DNA of 7,470 nucleotides. It comes from Gemmatimonadales bacterium. Lineage in GTDB: Bacteria; Gemmatimonadota; Gemmatimonadetes; Gemmatimonadales; GWC2-71-9. The stretch spans positions 1 to 7,470 of the forward strand of contig JACDDX010000079.1 in the NCBI GenBank assembly GCA_013816685.1, written 5' to 3'. Position numbers and translations under genes: made by a program. The notes under the pieces were generated by a model, which was not told the DNA's origin, did no database searches, and saw only the letters and a list, made by a program, of their open reading frames with translations. Positions 6,404 to 7,470 of this stretch are shown piece after piece (position 1 is the first letter of the stretch; the number at the start of each line of letters is the position of its first letter).

Positions 6404-6907
6404 ATGAACGCTACACGAGTCGAACACCTGGATCGGGGCGGGTCGCTCGAGCGTCTGGGCGGGAACATCCTGCGGTATGGGCTGGTGGCGGTCCTCCTGT
6501 TGGTCGGAGCACTCAAGTTCACCGAATATGAGACCATGGGCATCAAGCCCCTGGTCGAGAACAGTCCGCTCACGGCATGGGCAGTGGCCGCGTTCGGCTT
6601 GAAGACGCTCTCGGCGCTGATCGGCACGATCGAGATCGTGCTGGGCCTGATGATCGCCATGCGCTCGATCAATCCCAAAGTCTCCGCGATCGGGAGTATG
6701 GGGGCCATCGTCATGTTCCTCATCACGTTGACCTTCGTCTTCACCACACCGGGGGTCTGGCAGCCGGGCTACGGCTTCCCCTTCCCGTCGCCGATGCCAG
6801 GACAGTTCCTCGCCAAGGACATCATTCTGTTGGGAGCGGCAGTCTGGTCCGCCGGGGAGGCTCGGCGCGCGGCAGCGGCGCAGGCGCGTGGCCGGAACGC
6901 TGTCTGA
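6404..6907 (+). CDS. DUF417 (YkgB/RclC-like) inner-membrane protein
   Basis: This 167-aa integral membrane protein matches the DUF417 family. The family includes E. coli RclC (YkgB), which belongs to a reactive-chlorine resistance operon but has no defined molecular activity. Visible family features are the first span around 24-40 running into GALKFTEYETMGIKPLVENS (35-54), further hydrophobic spans at about 66-85 and 96-114, the loop TTPGVWQPGYGFP (114-126) and a last span around 136-151 preceded by FLAKDII. The C-terminus is Ala/Arg-rich. The start at 6404 is preferred for its GGAG site; ATG 6392 would add four residues. DUF417 is not a usual member of the hydrogenase cassette as I know it, so it may be a later arrival. 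A link between H2 use and oxidative stress is conceivable but not shown. Confidence 0.85.
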   Translation: MNATRVEHLDRGGSLERLGGNILRYGLVAVLLLVGALKFTEYETMGIKPLVENSPLTAWAVAAFGLKTLSALIGTIEIVLGLMIAMRSINPKVSAIGSMGAIVMFLITLTFVFTTPGVWQPGYGFPFPSPMPGQFLAKDIILLGAAVWSAGEARRAAAAQARGRNAV

Positions 6908-7338
6908 AAGATCAGGCCGGCTGGCGGAGGCTGGTTCGCTCGCGCGGGTTGAGTGGCTGATCGAGGGCAGAAGCGAGGCTAACCGGCGCTTCTTTGCCGC
7001 CGAGGCCGAGCGAATCGCTCGGCTATGCCATGCCATGGCGGAGCGGTTCGCCCGCGGTGGTCGCTTGGTGGCGTTCGGCTCGTCGCCTGCCGCCGCTCCG
7101 ACGTGCGCCATGTCGCGGTCGAGTTCGTGCACCCGGTTATCGTCGGCAAGCGGGCGCTGCCGGCGATCGGCCTGGCGGGCGAGGGTGGCCAGCTGGCCCG
7201 TCAGGTGGCACTCGTGATCGAGCCCGAAGACGTCGCGATTGGTTCGGAACCCAGGAGGAAGATCCGGATGTTGTCGCAGCGCTTGCCAAGGCCCGAGGCC
7301 TCGGCGCGCTGACGATCGCGTTCTCGGCCACGCCGGCA
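6888..7338 (+). pseudogene. Broken SIS-domain (phosphosugar isomerase-like) gene, two apparent frameshifts, 3' truncated
   Basis: A coherent protein can be read only by switching frame twice. From GTG 6888 the first part runs through ARVEWLIEGRSEANRRFF to FARGGRLVAFGSSPAA. Near 7091-7096 it must move to the frame giving RSDVRHVAVEFVHPVIVGKR, then RALPAIGLAGEGG and VIEPEDVAIG. Near 7242 it moves again to FGTQEEDPDVVAALAKARG and ALTIAF. Both shifts equal the loss of one base. The pattern, with a GGRLVAFG loop, a VEFVHP block and then ED-V-IGFG, resembles SIS-fold proteins of the GmhA/phosphoheptose isomerase type, which are known companions of group 1h operons. The SIS C-terminus is missing and replaced by transposase sequence from about 7321-7339. 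GTG 6888 overlaps the DUF417 gene by 20 bases. The single-base losses could also be sequencing errors. Confidence 0.7.
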
Positions 7339-7470
7339 TTCCATCGCCTGCAGACCGTGTACGACGAGCGTTTCGCGCCCACGCACGGCACGTGGCGGCC
7401 TGTCGTTCGCGAGGTCGCCGACAAGTTCCTCGCGTGCGGCGTGTTGGACCACGGCTTCGCGCGCATCCGC
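7339..7470 (+). mobile_element. IS91-type transposase fragment, N-terminal region, continues past the window
   Basis: The frame used by the last part of the SIS remnant continues without a stop to the window end. It changes character to FHRLQTVYDERFAPTHG, then TWRPVVREVADKFLACG and VLDHGFARIR. This is the recognisable N-terminal block of IS91-family (Y2/HUH-type) transposases, with a Y-E-RF, WRPVV, K(F/Y)L-CG and GFAR(I/V)R pattern. In this family the block leads directly into the cysteine-rich zinc-binding domain, which should follow beyond 7470. No start codon with a ribosome site precedes it, and the first 15 or so residues usual for the family are absent. The 5' end of the transposase gene therefore appears lost or fused to the SIS remnant. 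The element's ends cannot be seen. The family call rests on pattern memory of 44 residues. Confidence 0.7.

Noticed and set aside
7025..7038. Short direct repeat ATGCCATGCCATGG
   Set aside because: It has only two and a half copies of five bases, inside coding-like sequence, and no sign of function.
7320..7323. GTTC tetranucleotide near the SIS/transposase junction as an IS91 target site
   Set aside because: A four-base match is expected by chance. It also lies next to the 5' side of the transposase, whereas the IS91 target tetranucleotide abuts the other (origin) end.
6389..7339. 316-codon minus-strand frame covering the DUF417 and SIS regions
   Set aside because: The plus strand gives clear DUF417 membrane segments and SIS-like blocks. 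The minus translation is charged, repetitive and unrecognisable. The plus-strand frameshifts could suggest the minus frame is the real gene, but its content does not support that.

Overview
The window is a densely packed, single-strand (+) gene cluster for a [NiFe] hydrogenase. It opens inside the large-subunit gene, at the proximal nickel-binding motif, and closes inside an insertion-sequence transposase. The large subunit resembles the group 1h (formerly group 5, 'actinobacterial-type', high-affinity) uptake hydrogenases, HhyL. These oxidise trace or atmospheric H2 to feed the aerobic respiratory chain of starved soil bacteria. The DNA is GC-rich, with long antisense shadow ORFs. Group 1h operons of this type occur in Actinobacteriota, Acidobacteriota, Chloroflexota, Gemmatimonadota and related, often uncultivated soil lineages. 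The sequence alone does not say which lineage this is.

Layout: (1) hhyL, 5' truncated, 1-1572. (2) A run of accessory genes that are characteristic of group 1h clusters but mostly have no known biochemical function: a NifU C-terminal-domain protein (1569-2135), a DUF5947 four-cysteine protein (2132-2770), a 78-aa polar small protein (2781-3017), a DUF6084 protein (3024-3701) and a 335-aa uncharacterised protein (3701-4708). (3) Maturation genes: a large-subunit endopeptidase with an extra N-terminal domain (4705-5502) and the nickel-insertion GTPase HypB (5680-6375), with a tiny single-span membrane protein between them (5565-5663). (4) A DUF417/YkgB-RclC-like membrane protein (6404-6907). 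(5) A broken SIS-domain (phosphosugar isomerase-like) gene with two apparent single-base deletions (6888 to about 7338). It runs straight into an IS91-type transposase fragment that leaves the window at 7470.

Most of the first six genes are joined by 1-4 base start/stop overlaps (GTGA, ATGA, TGATG, ATGA), so they are probably transcribed and translated as one operon. The proposed division of labour is as follows. HypB loads nickel into the HhyL precursor. The protease then removes the residues after the last metal-ligand motif. The NifU-like and DUF5947 proteins may help supply or assemble Fe-S or metal centres for the small subunit, which should lie just upstream. The remaining small or DUF proteins may serve assembly or membrane attachment. 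No promoter, terminator, RNA gene, CRISPR array or gap over 300 bases was seen. The decayed right end suggests that mobile-element activity has trimmed the operon, or that the assembly is imperfect there.
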